This document shows positions 1 to 11,130 of a DNA stretch of 64,000 bases, piece after piece. Position 1 is the first letter of the stretch, and every line of letters starts with the position of its first letter. Under the pieces are notes generated by a model, which saw only the letters and a program-made list of their open reading frames with translations, searched no databases and was not told the DNA's origin. The translations under genes and the position numbers were made by a program. Origin of the DNA: Casuarina equisetifolia (lineage: Eukaryota > Streptophyta > Magnoliopsida > Fagales > Casuarinaceae); contig CM052360.1 in the NCBI GenBank assembly GCA_028551475.1, positions 24,436,682-24,500,681 of the forward strand. Direction: 5' to 3'.

Positions 1-104
1 TTGTTCCGCATGATGATGATGTATCACGTGTGAATGGTGAGTGCAGGATTTATGAATAAGGAAGGGGCAAAAGCGGAAGGAGCATTTGTAGGTGGGACCA
101 GATG
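1..104 (-). pseudogene. DC1-domain gene fragment, runs off the left window edge
   Basis: The minus strand reads open through a half DC1 domain: GPTYKC, then a Cys-Pro-Phe-Leu segment, HKSC, and a His run. The same words occur in the other DC1 copies (for example KCSIPGCSFLLDKSC near 53,220). Its DNA matches 35883-35965 almost base for base, and its first 20 bases match 31157-31176. Near base 105 the DC1 sequence stops abruptly and joins the pyrimidine-rich P module, so it is a truncated copy. The rest of the gene may lie to the left of the window. Confidence 0.75.
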
Positions 105-430
105 CCTACTTATTCTTTTTTTTTTCTTTTCTTTTTCATCAATTTTTCCCAAGACATATTCTTTTCTTTCTTCTCTTCTTCTTCTTCTTCTTCTTCTTTT
201 CGTTTCCTTAGTCTTAATTCTTCTTGTTCAGGCTTCTTTATTCGCTTTCTTTATTCTTTTCTCTATCTCTAACGATAGAAATCAATCTCTTGTTGTGGTG
301 GGATGTGTCCTAAAGAAATGTCATACAATGCAGCATGACTTGTAACCAAAGGCGGAGTAAAGTTGACACTCAAATCCTTCGTAGAAAATCTTCTAAATCT
401 TCTAATGTAAGTCTTTTAAAGTCCGGATGA
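105..430. repeat. P module copy 1 (DC1 upstream-type repeat) with CTT microsatellite
   Basis: This stretch starts with a T-rich tract and a (CTT)n run at about 172-200, followed by the family's signature words (CTTTATTCTTTTCT, ATCAATCTCT, GTTGACACTCAAATCCTTC). Related copies are at about 4570, 5265, 13130, 15110, 25590, 36810, 45830 and 59850. At five of these the module lies upstream of a DC1 start codon. The open frames here are low-complexity Leu/Ser/Phe runs, and I see no gene. Confidence 0.7.
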
Positions 431-960
431 TGGTCCAGATCTATACCATGCAATTCCTGTTCTGTTGAACAGGAATCGTCTTCTACAAGAGATAGAAATG
501 TTCTTCTTATTGTATGGAACATACGAGTATGTGAAAGGCCAAACCCAAAATTGGATCTCGTCCTTTAAATGCTCTAGCTGAACAATGTCTTCAGAATTTG
601 CATCTGTCAAGCTACATAGCCTTTTATCGCAGGATTAGTTGCACTGCAACAGTCTATACCGATTGCAAACATTGCATCTAAAGGCTTTCGGCAACTCTTC
701 TTAAATATATAAAACACGGGTTATCATACTGGATAGAGTACTGAAGTCTAATTACAAGTAGGCATCCAATGAAAGTTTCCTGGATACTGTAATCCACAAA
801 GCATGCCAAAATCCAGAACCGGTGAATCATAAAATTGAAGCGCATGGTCATGCTTCGGCTAGAAATTACAAGCGTTTCATGAAGAAACTCAGTCAGGTGA
901 AGCCCAATTGAGTTCCAAGTCAATTTTTTTCGCTTGATCTGGTTGTAAACTTTGTATAGG
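431..960. repeat. V module copy (no gene recognised)
   Basis: This local repeat carries the words GTGAAAGGCCAAA, AAATGCTCTAGCTGAACAATGTC and AAGAAACTCAGTCA. Related copies are near 4780, 5590, 15410, 22250, 29010 and 61740. An 81-codon minus-strand frame (923-678) is partly shared with related copies at 44.0 and 9.6 kb, so it may be a decayed coding piece. I do not recognise it. Confidence 0.55.
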
Positions 961-1545
961 AAGAGTAATTTTCTTCAGTCACTCGAACCCTTGCTATCTT
1001 TCTTTGAAGTCTACATTTCCTCCCTGTAGTCCAACAAAAAATGGTTACAAATGTTTACATCTCTTATCTCTGCCATTGAGTTTGCTAAAGTGGGTTATCA
1101 GAGGCATCAACTAAGATCTCATTAAACCATGGCATGAAAAACAAAAGCAATGTAATCATTAAAGCGTGAAAAAGAAATGCATTATCCTACAATATAGTTA
1201 TTTAATTTCTACAAAGCAATTGATTGAGAAAAGCTTTAAAATTTCCTTAACAGCATTATCATATGCCGTTCTTTTTACTTCTTTTCTGTCCCCACATTCT
1301 GGTCCTCCTCCTTCATTCCTGATTTCATGTACAAACTCCTTTATTCTCTCACTTTGTCCTTTTCATTTTTCCACATCTTCTTTTCTTTTCTTCTTCCTCT
1401 ACTTTTTTCTTCTTCTTCACATGCATGCATGTTCTTTTGCTTTATTCTTTGTCTTTATCAATCGAGAACATCTGTATCCTAGCCTATCAAGAAAATATAG
1501 ACTAATTTTCGCAATCAATTGCTTTACAGAAATTACCTGATGCAA
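961..1545. repeat. R module copy
   Basis: This is one of at least eight copies of a repeat whose core words are TGCTATTTTTCTTTGC, ATTGAGTTTGC, AAGATCTCAATAAAACATGCC and a distal T/C-rich stretch ending ATGCATGTTCTTTTGCTTTATTC. Other copies start near 5900, 9500, 15700, 44000, 46200 and 62900. The 124-codon plus-strand frame inside it is a low-complexity pyrimidine product and is not called a gene. Confidence 0.55.
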
Positions 1546-1599
1546 ATTTTATGAACTCTTGATGACCATTCACATATATACCAAAACCTTTGGCTTTGA

Positions 1600-1962
1600 T
1601 GTAGGGATTCAATGTTTAAAATCAGTGATAGAGCAAAGTGGAATGGTTGAAGGCTAATGAAGGTAATGTTTCTTGATGAGTTGGAGCAACACAGTTTACT
1701 TTTTCTCACGCAATGGTCTATGTTAGAAAAAAGCTTATTGTTGTTAGTATCAACATTGTACTGACACATTACTAATTTGTATGTATAATAAAACTAACTT
1801 GAACAACATCTGCTACTGCTAGTCCAGCAGCTTGACCTCCTATAAATTGGGGATCATTCCTAAACCCACAAGGAGCCAAGCCAAAAAGGGCTAACCTCCG
1901 CCATACATAGAATGCATACGTGGAACTATTGTTGGATCAAAATGAGGCTGGAACTTAGCCAT
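1600..1962 (-). pseudogene. S family copy 1, decayed two-exon gene of unknown function
   Basis: On the minus strand an ATG at 1962 opens MAKFQPHFDPTIVPRMHSMY, which closely matches the copy starting at 28496. The frame then hits TAG and shifts. A shifted frame reads GGQAAGLAVADVVQ up to a GT donor at 1798. A CTAACATAG acceptor follows, with exon 2 from about 1717, but that exon also carries stops. No family is recognised. Confidence 0.5.
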
Positions 1963-2629
1963 CAACAATTGCCTTTACTGTACAAGGTAAACTATTTGAA
2001 AGTTTTGGAAAAATGGTCGTGTGAGTCCCTTATTAATTTGGCCTTGATTGTAGTAAGGAAAAGTGAAGGAGATATTGGATGTTAGAGAAAATAAACAAAT
2101 ACTCGTTTTAGGCCATATAAGTTCACTGTTATTATTTGCAACTTTAACATTAGCTTGAATTTCCTTGTCCATTTGCATTGTATGGGATCATAAAAGTTTC
2201 TTTATTTGCACATTGTTCAATTATTAAGGTTGTTGTAAACCAAATTTGGCTGTAGAATTTCGACTACTGCATAGAATGTTTCAAATGTTTTAAATGAAGT
2301 TAAATCTTACCCTATTTCATATGGAAGAAATGTTGCATTACATGAGATTGATGGCAATGTTGTATCTTGTATCTTTCAAAAACTTTCCTTGCATGTTTCT
2401 TTTGTCGGGTACTTACACTTTCTCAAGGATTGTCTTTTTCATCCTCCACTGAGTATTATGGCCAGTTAATTCAACTAGCTATTGTAAGAAAAGTAACTAC
2501 ACTCTTATTTACAAAGCTTTTTGCTAAAGAACAAAGTGGATGAAAGTGAAATTTGTATGGTGTACATTTCAAGGCTATACCATTCTCAAAGAAGTTAACA
2601 CATAAATTACTTGGAAAGGAGTGTCTAGC
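1963..2629. repeat. S-module flank
   Basis: This stretch matches 19000-19815 and 28497-28900 in order. Shared words include GTTCACTGTTATTATTTGCAACTTTAAC, a block about TTTCAAAAACTT, and CAAAGAAGTTAACACATA. It contains no coding region that I can support. It ends where the DC1 pseudogene at 2630 begins. Confidence 0.5.
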
Positions 2630-4129
2630 ATTTTGGATAATATGTGGATTCTTTCCGAGAGTAAATTGGATATAGACGGTAAAATCACATTCTTCACAAT
2701 AATAAAATTAATCTTTTGAGTCTCTTTTTTCTTCACAAATGAAGCAATAATATTCTTCTAGGTCATCTTCACATCTATAGGTAAGTTTAAGAATATGTGG
2801 ATCACATGGATGCTTAATCACAAGTGGAAGAATTACGCATGGCAACATAAGCTGAATTGGCAATCAGTGCACCAGAAACTCCCCACCCATACACCATAGC
2901 CGTTGCATCCTCCATTATTTTGAATAGCAAGGAAGAAAGGATGTAGATGACTTTGGCGGTTAAGGGTTTTTGGAATGAAAAGATATTAAACATCAGGCTT
3001 CAGGTCCCCACATTCATTACAAGAGTAAGCGAAGCCATGACATAGACGGTAATAATATCCTTATTGGAACACTTCGTGGAATGTTGGGGATGGCTAAAAT
3101 GGTTCATCTTCAAAGGACTTCTGTTTCGCGCTCTCTTGCATTTTCCACCAAATAGACCATATGTGATTTATACTCATTGAAATTAATTGATACACTCATC
3201 TTTCCAATATCTTGCACACAACATGTGAACAATGTAATCACATTGTCGACAATAATGAGCTTCACCCTCTGTGTTCACCTTTTCATAGCAAAGGTAACAG
3301 AATATAAGATCATATTTCTTAACTCTGGGAATAGAATATGTGCAACAGAGAAAGTGATCATGTGTTCTAACTTAATGGTGTGTGGAAATTTACCGCACCA
3401 ACGATGAGTTAAGAGTCAACACACACTACATTGGTAGGCCCTACCCTCCCTTTCGTCACCACCACAAGCTTGGCAAGTGAATGAAATCGGCTTACAAAGG
3501 AGGAAAGGTTCGTGTTGGTGGTCGTTGTCGGCACTAATTCGCCAATGGGAAAAGCATTTGATGTCGATGTCAAAAGTGCAAAGTGGACAACGGTAATACA
3601 AGGTTTCTCTCCTTTCATCCCCACAAACATCACAATAATACCAATCATTCGTCATTCGGAGAGTAAAGGTATGCTCTGGGTGTTGATGTATGATGTGGGA
3701 TAGGTGAGCAAGATTTATCAAGAAGGAAGGAACATCCGGGAATAGAGCATTGGTAGGTAGGACCACATGCCATTTCCCTGCATCCCACGCAAACAACTAC
3801 CTCATTGCCATTATTCCCCATCTCTTCTACATATATCAAGTGATGTCTTTTTTTCAAAATCATGATGTTTGACCAACCTCTTGGCGCATGATGCATGTTG
3901 GAGAAACTTAAACTCCAAGCATTTGTAGGCAGGGCATCCTGATACTGCTGTTTCACAAAGGCTGCAAACAAAATTGTCCTTGGCACCACTTAGTACTTTT
4001 TTGGTATCGCTTTCCAACTCTTCTGAATTATTTTAACCCGTCGACATTTTTTACCATCTCTTTGTCATCAATAACCAACTTTTCACAAAAGATCAAGTGA
4101 TGCGATAAACTACAATCTGTGAACTCCAT
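2630..4129 (-). pseudogene. DC1-domain protein pseudogene (copy 1), near full length with a deletion
   Basis: The start at 4129 (MEFTDCSLSHHLIFCEK) matches the family N-terminus. An in-frame TAA follows about 33 codons later, and the reading frame then moves through at least two further frames (around 3989-3811, 3796-3416). Many DC1 signatures are visible: CSLC, CPAYKC, CVGC, CSIPGC, CDVCGD, CQACGGDE, CSVC. About 270 bp are missing near 3090, where the sequence for NHFSHPQ joins directly to that for EVFRC. The 3' end stops near 2630 in repeat DNA, so the last half domain is absent. Intact family members bind zinc through C1-like motifs, and a few are implicated in stress and pathogen responses. 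This copy cannot encode such a protein. Confidence 0.85.
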
Positions 4130-4213
4130 CTCTGTCTCTCTCTCTCTTATACCCACAGACACACAATCACATAGAAGCCAAAAACAGTTAGAAATCAAAG
4201 TTTCTTATAGGAG

Positions 4214-4310
4214 CATATGTTTAGCATGATTAGTAGAAATTTATCAAATATGAAAATTAATAAATGAAAGTTTATTAATACATTTATCTCAAAGAATTTA
4301 TCAAAAGAAA
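4214..4310 (-). promoter_or_regulatory. Conserved block upstream of DC1 copy 1
   Basis: The word CATATGTTTAGCATGATTA, followed by TTATCAAATATGAAAATTAA and a TTTATTAATA stretch, lies 85-180 bp upstream of this start. The same block precedes the DC1 starts at 12863, 25154, 36393 and 53612 at similar distance. Its AT-rich ATATTAATAAA words on the minus strand could serve as a core promoter. That is inference from conservation and position. Confidence 0.45.
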
Positions 4311-5264
4311 AAAAAAAGGTAAGTAGAATCAAATTATTCAAAATGCTTAAACTGCATGTTAAACATGGCTACTAACATTACAACAAGTGATAAAACACCA
4401 ATAGAGAGAAAGAGTACAAAGCTACTATAAAACACAAAGGTTGAGCCATTAGTGTGGATGGTAGATGAATGGAAGACGAGGGATTGTAGTAATTTTGCTT
4501 CTTTCTAGAATAGAAAACAACCAATTTGTTGTGTCTTCTAACTATCATAAAGTTTATTTATAAAGGATACAATTCTTGCCTTGTATTATGAGGAACCTAC
4601 TTATTCTTTTATTTTCTTACTTTACCTCCGCGTGTTCTTTTATTCATTCTTCTTCTTTTTTGTTTCATGTTTTACAAAAAATCAATATCTTCTTGTGCTG
4701 GCACATGTTCTATAGAAAAGTCGTTCGGCATCTTGGCTTGTGAAGCAAATGTAAAGTTGACTCGCCCAAATCCTTCCTGGAAATTTACTAAATCCTTCAT
4801 AGGCTATCTGCAGCTCTTCTAAATCGATCACGGGTTGTCAAATTGGATAGACTAATGATATCTAATACAATTATGTATCAAATTAGCTTTTTCTTCATAT
4901 AGTGAGTTACACAGCATGCCAAACTGCAGACCAGGTGAAGCATTTTTTTTATTGTGCAACATCATGCTTCGAGCTGGAAATGATAAACCCTTTCACGAAG
5001 AAACTCGGTCAAAAGAACAAAGAACCTCGACCAAATAGAAACAAAGCAAATTGGAGAATGAAGCAAAATTGTTTCCTATTACTTTCTGCATGAAATACAA
5101 AGCTGTTGTGAAAGCAAAGACAAACAAAAAAAGTTTAACGAAATATATAAAAATAACAAGTAAATGCTCTTCTCTTTTAAATCTAACTTTCTTTATCTTT
5201 ATTCATTTATTTTTCTAATTTTCATCACAAATGAAATAACAATAAAAGAAATAATTTCCAAGAA
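4311..5264. repeat. P module plus V-type repeat upstream of DC1 copy 1
   Basis: A TATA-like TTTATAAAGG on the plus strand lies near 4557, followed by the P words (TTCTTGCCTTGTATTATGAGG). From about 4720 a segment (AAAAGTCGTTCGG) runs to 5260 and is repeated closely at 22205-22830. The 63-codon plus-strand frame at 4902 is conserved only as part of this repeat. I see no gene. Confidence 0.55.
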
Positions 5265-5900
5265 ATGATTAACATACTTGATTTTACATTAAAAGCTTCT
5301 TCTCGTGATCAGAGAAGACTCTATCTTCGTCTTTCTTCCTTTTTTCGTTTCCTGTTTGCATGCTTTTTTCTCCCTTGCTCTGTTGTTTTCATTTCCTCCT
5401 CTGTTTTAATTCTACTTCTTCATGCCTCGGTGTTCAATTTGCTTTATTCTTTTCTTTATTTCCAAACCTAGAAACAATCTCTTCACGTGTTGGGAGGAGT
5501 TCTAAAGAAAGATTGCAATGCATAATGGCTGGTTTAGCAACTTTAGAATAAAGTTGACACTCAAATCCTTCATAGATAAATGAGCAACATGTTATTGTAT
5601 GGAAAACATGTAAGCATGTAAAAGGCCAAAGGTAAAATTAGTTCCTCTTTGTTAAATGCTCTTGTTGAACAATGTCACACCACTATACTAATTGATCTCA
5701 TTATATGCCTTAACAGATTGTCTGCAACCCTTCTAAGTGAATCGTAGGTTACCGAAATCCCAAAGCAGGTGAAGTAGATTATTGGTATGCAAAATCATGC
5801 TTCAACCTAGAAACAGTGCGGCTCTCATAAAGAATCTTAGTCACATGAAGCCCAATTTAGTTCCAAATCAAGCTGGTTGCTTGATCTCCACCTCGTATTT
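5265..5900. repeat. Second P plus V repeat pair
   Basis: This is another pyrimidine-rich P copy (TCTTCGTCTTTCTTCC, CATTTCCTCCTCTG, CTTTATTCTTTTC), followed by a V copy (AAAGGCCAAAGGTAAAATTAG, GCTCTTGTTGAACAATGTC). No DC1 gene adjoins it directly, so here the modules have been copied without a gene. Confidence 0.55.
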
Positions 5901-6680
5901 GTAAAGAAATATTCATTTTCTTTAGTTGGTCCAACCCTTGCTATTTTTCTTTGCAATCTGCATTTCCTCCCCATAGTTGAATGACCTATTATCAAAAATG
6001 GTCAAACTTTTCACCTCTGCTATTGAGTCTGCATGTCCTTTGAGAATTTCAAGTGGAACAACAATAGGATTTTGGCTAAGATCTCAATAAAAACATGTCC
6101 AATGCAATCATCAGAGCATGAAGTGAATTTTGTTTTAGTTTATTTAGTTGTTACAAATAAATTTGCATTGACTACCTGAACTTATAGTTATTGAATCTCT
6201 CCAAAAATTGATTTGGACAAGTTCAAAAATGTCCTTGAGAGCATTATCAATGCTATTGAGATATGTCTCAAAACCATCACAAAACAATTTAAATAAAATG
6301 AAAGTGTGCTTGAGATTGCAAGAAAGCTAGTAACCTTTTTTTTTTTCTGTCTTTTTCGTCTATCCCCCACATTGCTTTTCTTCTTCTTCTTTTTCATTTC
6401 TGATTTAACATGCATATATCTTCTTCTTCTTCTTCTTCTTCTTCTTCTTCTTCTTCTTCTTTTTTCTCTTTTTGTTCTCTTCATTGTTTCTACATCTTTT
6501 CTTTTATTCATCCTCTGTTTTTTCTTTCTCTTTTGTACATGCATCTTTGTTCTTTTGCTTTATTCTTTTCTTTTCTCTATCTTTTAAATAACTTTGTATA
6601 ATTTCTCATGGCCTATCAAGAAAATATAGCTTTATTTATCTTTCAAACAATTTCTTAGTCGATTGGTTTGTAGGATACTT
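5901..6680. repeat. R module copy with a long TTC microsatellite
   Basis: The R words are present (TTGCTATTTTTCTTTGC, ATTGAGTCTGCATGTCC). A pure (TTC)n run at about 6419-6461 reads as poly-Ser or poly-Leu on plus and poly-Arg on minus, which explains the long apparent ORFs. These are not called as genes. Confidence 0.65.
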
Positions 6681-8244
6681 ATACTTTCTCAAGGATCAAC
6701 TCCTTCATTCTTGACGACATTCCACCCCTTCACTGAATGAGTATTCCAATCATTGGAATTAGGGGTGGCATAGTAATGGCAGCACTCTTGATACCTAGTG
6801 AAGTTACACACTGCAACTCGAAAAGCCAGGTCCATATAAAAATTGCTATGGCTGTGATTCAAAACAAGAAATTCCCTTTGTTTAAGGCAAACACCAATGC
6901 AGAATGAAATTTTAGGGAAAAAAGATCGATCTTGCTCAATGGATACTGAAAAATTAGGTTTTGTCTTCTCTTTTTTCATATACCCTTAATCTAAAAACTG
7001 GCATTGAGTACGTTCCCAGCTCCACCATCCTGAAAGAGGTTACTACATGGATCACGTGTTAAAGGATGGGGGTGACATTATCTTCCAAAACATTGGATTT
7101 CAATATGGAATTTTCTTTGGGATAGCCAACCTTACCGTTGGCTTAGCACCAATCTGAAGGCAATGTATCGCAGTAAGTAATCCTTGTTTTTGGGTGATCA
7201 CAAACCAGTAGGAAGCAGAAAACAGGAAGGAAAATTTCAATCAAAAGTTTAATAAGATTCAGAGGAGTTTTAACACGAAAATGTTCGTAATACAGAGTCA
7301 AGGCATGTAAAAGAACACAGAAATAGAGAGATCTTGTGTAAATGCCTCCCACCGACAACCTCAATATTATCTTCTCACTCTCCTCTGGTAGGAAATAAGA
7401 TTGAACCAAAGCACATCCAAGCACATCATTTTGTTGAATTGGCCAGATAACGGCTCCAAAGGACAATAGATGGCTGAAGTTGAAACACCTGCTGCTCAAG
7501 CTAAACTCAAATCGATTCTGAAGCTTCAAATCATTTGTTCAAGCATGATATACACAATTAATATACATGAATCCATCTTGATAATTGAAACATATAGATA
7601 AATTCAAAAAAGGAAAGAAGAGACTGCAGAAATTTCGTGGGAAGTGCCTATCAAGGGAGATTATATTGTTTACTCGGTTGAACATGAAAGTGCTGAATGG
7701 ACTAGCAAAAGAACCAAAAAAGAAAAGGAGAAAAGGAGAAAAGGAGAAAAGGTGGAAAAGGACTTGGTTTCCATGACCTTGATGTTGGAGATTCAATGCA
7801 ATAGCAATCTGCAGAATGGGATTTCTGCATCGAGTCCCAGAAGCTGAAAATAAGGTTGGCACCATGAAGAAGACGGGACTAAATTAAACTGCCAACTACA
7901 GAACATAAAAATTAGTCTCTAAAGCCACGTATGTTTATATGCTGTAAGATAAAACTGGACATCCATCTGAATTGGAAGATTTTTACTCTTCAAAAACAAT
8001 CTTGATCTTGGTAAAGTTGAAATCAGAAATGAAGACAAAGGAAGAAAAGCAGTGTGAGGACAGAGAAAACGCCCAATTTCTGCAGGTTCTCGTGAATTTC
8101 AGACCTTCAATCTCCGATACACAGAAATTTGCTTCAATAGATCCAGTTACTCTTTCTGTTTTCTTTGTCCCTACCCTGCTTTTTTCTTCCTTCTTCATCA
8201 TTTCTGATTTCACAATCATACTCTTTGTTCCTTCGCTTTGATCC
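6681..8244. other. Intergenic stretch without a recognised gene
   Basis: The first 150 bp (GGGGTGGCATAGTAATGGCAGC) weakly match 16170-16310. From about 7000 to 8100 the DNA is not repeated elsewhere in the window. A 128-codon minus frame (7529-7143) and a 108-codon one (7865-7539) show no domain I know. The plus-strand region just before 8245 adjoins the copia gag fragment and could belong to the same insertion. Confidence 0.4.
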
Positions 8245-8745
8245 TTGCTTTGTTTCCACATAATCTCTTCAACCGTAAAGGGAGAAAGTGCGCAAACCTA
8301 CTGTTGGAAGGCAAGGATCGTACCCTACCTCCAAGCCAGAGAACTTCTTTCGATTCTCGACGGCTGGATCCCGTGTCCGCATGAATATGTTACCGACACA
8401 GAGAATAACGGCTCCATTGTTAGAGTCACAAACCCAGCGTTTGTAGATTGGCACAAAGACGATCAGACTGTGAAGGGATGGATTCTAAACATAGCTTTAG
8501 ATCCTATTGTCACTGCACTCTCCAAATTCACCAATTCAGCAAAACGCCTGTGCGGCATTAGCTGCGAATTTGAAGCTCAGATTATGGTCTCCGCCTCCTC
8601 CTTGCACCTCCGTCTTTATGCCATCACCAAGTGCCATCAATTGGAGAGGGATTTCATACAGGAGGTAAATTCTTTGAATGATCATCTAGGTGCTGTCGAA
8701 GAACCCATCTCTCTCGACACTCCATTTGCACCACTGGCAATGGCA
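8245..8745 (+). pseudogene. Ty1/copia gag fragment
   Basis: An open plus frame reads YCWKARIVPYLQ, LLSILDGWIPCP, then NPAFVDWHKDDQTVKGWILN, RDFIQEVNSLNDHL and EEPIS. This is the order of the copia Gag N-terminal domain (Retrotran_gag_2/UBN2 type). About 165 codons remain open, but there is no zinc knuckle, protease, polymerase or LTR beside it, so it is an orphan fragment. After about 8745 the frame becomes antisense to the NPF transporter fragment, so the two pieces meet there tail to tail. Confidence 0.75.
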
Positions 8746-8754
8746 ATCGACGTC

Positions 8755-9245
8755 CACACCTTTTTGTATATAAACCGCGAAGCAATTCCCATATAAACAC
8801 ACAAATTCAAAGCGCTCAATCCAGCTCGCACCCAGTAAAAGCCATTCAGGTGTGCGCGATTAAGATTGTCGCCAAGCCATTGATAACCACATCTCGCGCT
8901 GATTCCCTGCACAATCGATATGATAGCACTGCTTACGAAGCTCCCAGCGCCTACAACAGTAACGTATGCTGCCCCTCCCAAGCTTGTCATCGACTCTGGC
9001 ATTTGATCGTAGAACAATTACAGGGGCCAACGAATGCGAACACATCGGACAACCCACAGATTGTAAATTGTGGAAGTAACCACCACGCGCTCATCGGAAC
9101 TGTCGCTTTGGGGTCGTCGAGGAGGTCATATTCTACAGCCATGCTGACTCGTTTGGCCTCTATAAGTGCTGCTGAGACAACCATGGTAAGCGATGACAAG
9201 AATAAGTCAATGCAGATCCTTTGCAACAAAGTCAAACCCCGACTT
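8755..9245 (-). pseudogene. NRT1/PTR FAMILY (NPF) transporter, C-terminal fragment
   Basis: The minus strand encodes an NPF (POT) C-terminus: LLDDPKATVPMSAWWLLPQ, then in another frame LFYDQMPESM, GSFVSSAIISIV, WLGDNLNRAHL, FYWVRAGLSALNL and ASRFIYKKV. NPF proteins are plasma-membrane or tonoplast proton-coupled carriers of nitrate, peptides or hormones with 12 membrane spans. About the last 160 residues are present here. A frameshift and TAA lie near 9030. The upstream edge (about 9245) runs directly into pyrimidine repeat DNA that elsewhere (45890) is continuous without it. It is therefore a captured, dead piece. Confidence 0.85.
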
Positions 9246-9270
9246 GCTTTCACATATTCTTTCCTTCATT

Positions 9271-9301
<31 letters not shown>

Positions 9302-10230
9302 GTTTCCAATTTTACATGCTTTTTCCCCTTGCTTTCTTCTTCTCTACTTTTCAAGAAATAGTTTGTTCGCAATGGAGAGTTTAAACGCATATCTTCGGAC
9401 CAGCAGCAATGTTGATGGACTTTCCAAGCACTATACAAGCATTAGTCTGCTTTTTTCCTTAAAAGCGATGTTGAAGCTGGAAGCTGGCTCAAATGAAGTC
9501 CTATTGAGTTCCAAACTAAGCCGTCTGCTAGATCTCCAACAAAGATTGGTCAAGAAACATTCATTTTCTTCACTCCGTCGAACCCTTGCTATTTTTCTTT
9601 GCAGTCTACATTTCCTCTCAACAGTTGAACGATCAAAAATGTTTAGACTTCTCACCCTGCTATTGAGTTTGCATGTCCTCTGAGAATTCCAAGTGGAACA
9701 ACAACAGGATTCTTACTAAGATCTTAATAAAACATGCCATGAAAAACATGTGCAATGTGATCATAGAATGTGAAGTAACTGCTGTTATAATTTATTTAGT
9801 TGCTACGGAGACAACTGAATTGATTACCCAAATTTATAATTATTGAATCTCTGCAAAACTGTGCTTCATAACCACCACAAGATATTTACATGAAATGAAA
9901 CTTCTACTCTAGATTGCAATAAAGCTGGTAGCTTTTTTTATTTTTTATTTTTTATTTTTTATTTTTCCTCAGACACTGCTTTTCTTCCTTCTTGTTCTTC
10001 ATTTCTGATTTAACATACACATTTCTTTATTCTCCCACCTTTGTTCATTCATTGTTGCTACATCTTTTCTTTTTTTCTTCCTCTGTTTTTTTCTCTCTCT
10101 CTTCTATACATGCATCTCTATTCTTTTGCTTCAATCTTTTGTCCCTATCTTTCAGATAAGGTTTGTATGGTTCCTCATGGCCTATCAAGAAAATATAGCT
10201 CTCGGTATCTTGCAAACAATTTCTTGGAAA
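9246..10230. repeat. Repeat stretch (45.9-46.9 kb homologue, R module)
   Basis: This parallels 45890-46960: a poly-T tract, TTTGTTCGCAATGGAG, an AAGCGATGTTGAAGCTGG block, then R module words and an (ATTTTTT)n tract near 9935-9970. Minus frames at 9655-9431 and 46284-45973 share the words RKCRLQRKIARV, so a decayed coding piece may lie here. It is unidentified. Confidence 0.5.
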
Positions 10231-11130
10231 AGAAATTACGCTTTGAGAGCCAGTTATGCATGGAAAAGATTTCAAATTTTCTAGCCTTCCACTGGTTAGG
10301 CAATTGAGAGCTTCATCACAGTATTGTCCTGTGCCTTACCTCTTTGGTTTCAGAATGATGCAGATGTGAGCTTCATCATAGCTAAGCTATCATTGGTTTG
10401 AGATTTTGTAAGTGAATGCTCTGTTTGAATTTTGGAATTCGAAGAAGGAAATCCCAGAACTTTGGACACCTTTTGAAGAAGGCAAGTTCATTGATCGGTT
10501 CAATTTCGCTTGATGACGTTTCTATTTTTATGGTTGCAGTCTATATTTACTCCCAACACTAGGACAAACAATCACTACAAATGCTCAAACCTCTCACCTC
10601 TGTCACTGAGCTTGCCTGTCTTTTATGAACTTTGAGTGGAAAAACCAGAGGATTGAGGCTAAGATCTAAATATAACATGTCGTGAAAGACATATGCAATG
10701 TGATCATTAGACCATGAAGGAATAGGGTCGGCACAATCACATACAGAAATTATTTGATACAGATTTTAAACCATTAATGATAGTTCATATATGTGCCAAC
10801 AGTTTTGGCTTTGGTGCATGAATTCAGGCTAAATAATTAGCCTACTTTGTTATTCGAGAGTCATCTTTCCAGAAGGAATAGAAATGTTGTTCTTTCCTAG
10901 CTTGTCAAACTTACTGGCATATGGCTTCCCATTTCCTTTAGAGCTCATAGACCTTTCCATTTGCTTTGCTATGATTAATAAAAGAGAAAGATAATGCCAA
11001 TAAAATCTATGTTTATCTAAACCATTTGGGACTGGAAAGTCCCTACAAACACAGAAATCAATATAAGCTGTCGTGAAGGAGAAGACTAAAAACCAAAGTT
11101 TTATGAAAAATATTAAATTTAACATATGTT
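10231..11130. repeat. T module copy 1
   Basis: This matches 47316-47633 plus 48315-49080 in order. Shared words include TTTGGTTTCAGAATGATGCA, TGAATGCTCTGTTTGAATTTTGG and GAAGAAGGCAAGTTCA. Unlike the second copy it lacks the 681-bp insert, which makes it the empty-site reference for that insert. No gene is recognised. Confidence 0.65.

Noticed and set aside
6188..6587. Long ORFs with poly-Arg, poly-Ser and poly-Leu on both strands
   Set aside because: They are produced by the (TTC)n run and T/C-rich flanks, and their products are low complexity with no domain.
8682..9253. An intact membrane transporter gene
   Set aside because: Only the C-terminal quarter of an NPF protein is present, with a frameshift and stop near 9030 and repeat DNA on its 5' side.
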